Positions 48,385-48,454 of a DNA stretch of 48,454 nucleotides are shown here, in pieces. Within the stretch, counting starts at the first letter, position 1. Each line of letters begins with the position of its first letter. The translations under genes and the position numbers were made by a program. Source of the DNA: Oscillospiraceae bacterium (GTDB taxonomy: Bacteria; Bacillota; Clostridia; Oscillospirales; CAG-272); the NCBI GenBank assembly GCA_015063855.1, contig SVTI01000005.1:1-48454 (forward strand), written 5' to 3'. The notes under the pieces are model-generated. The model saw only the letters and a program-made list of their open reading frames with translations, was not told where the DNA came from and did no database searches.

Positions 48385-48454
48385 GGATGAGTAGAGCATC
48401 ATTATAATTAAAGCTTATTTAATGCAATCAAACTCAACCTGAAACTTTAAGTTT

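Larger units (their letters stand above)
48098..48454. other. Non-coding end of window with repeats and hairpins
   Basis: No gene was seen. Contents in order: a hairpin (48161-48171 with 48083-like complement at 48183-48193, wobble-extended) that may end the DUF362 transcript; REP-like copy B (48213-48255); a near-repeat of the first hairpin's 3' arm (TTCAAACTGTAATTTGTCG near 48277 versus TTCAAGCTGTAATTTATCG near 48183); and a chain of small stems up to about 48400. Confidence 0.6.

Overview
The window looks like chromosomal DNA from a Gram-positive, endospore-lineage member of the Clostridia, probably near the Oscillospiraceae/Ruminococcaceae. The reasons are strong GGAGG ribosome-binding sites, consensus sigma-A promoters, spoIIE and a SpoIIQ-like LytM protein, an RsmG/MnmG/RlmH/WalJ block, secG next to rnr, and clostridial families such as DUF1934, DUF4358, DUF4445 and DUF5696. 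No rRNA, tRNA, prophage, transposase or CRISPR array was seen. The left edge cuts a flavin-reductase-like gene after 14 codons.

Layout. (1) 180-5873, minus: an operon from a perfect consensus promoter (5907-5935), with HD nucleotidase (yfbR-like), RsuA-family pseudouridine synthase, Tex, and a membrane protein-kinase homologue with a BspA-type LRR ectodomain whose VAIK Lys and DFG Asp are both replaced. (2) 5874-6620: a long AT-rich intergenic region with A-tract-rich DNA, then a consensus promoter and a roughly 220-nt structured RNA with its own terminator (best guess raiA-type), immediately upstream of the next operon. (3) 6621-19496, plus: seven co-directional genes for an uncharacterised surface carbohydrate system: a very large solute-binding protein with extra beta-sandwich-like domains and no lipobox, two MalF/MalG-type permease pairs, a beta-propeller/TPR/Yip1 fusion, and a DUF5696 protein with an acidic 7-residue tandem repeat. 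No ATPase and no recognised glycosidase is present. (4) 19677-22356, plus: DUF1934, holA, rnmV, gtrA-like; then a convergent DUF4358 lipoprotein, and an iron-sulfur ASKHA corrinoid-activator-like protein with a GpsA-type dehydrogenase. (5) 25437-28310, minus: rnr and secG (with a long Thr/Glu tail). (6) A SpoIIQ-like M23 gene with a sigma-F-like promoter, then a 330-bp hairpin-rich intergenic element. (7) 29711-39369, minus: a tight nine-gene run glyA-metA-galK-like-membrane protein-walJ-like-rlmH-WG repeat protein-mnmG-rsmG, from one consensus promoter (39410-39438). (8) spoIIE, with a Spo0A-box-like inverted repeat at its promoter. (9) 42102-48097: three divergent pairs, LysR/Na+ symporter, a signal-anchored unknown/XRE regulator with palindromic operators, and class II aldolase/DUF362 ferredoxin. 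(10) 48098-48454: non-coding, with REP-like repeats and hairpins.

The best candidate for an undescribed system is 6356-19496: the structured RNA together with the two-permease-pair, Yip1 and DUF5696 cluster. Identifications come from reading motifs and general family knowledge; no database search was run. Promoter, terminator and operator calls are pattern matches.
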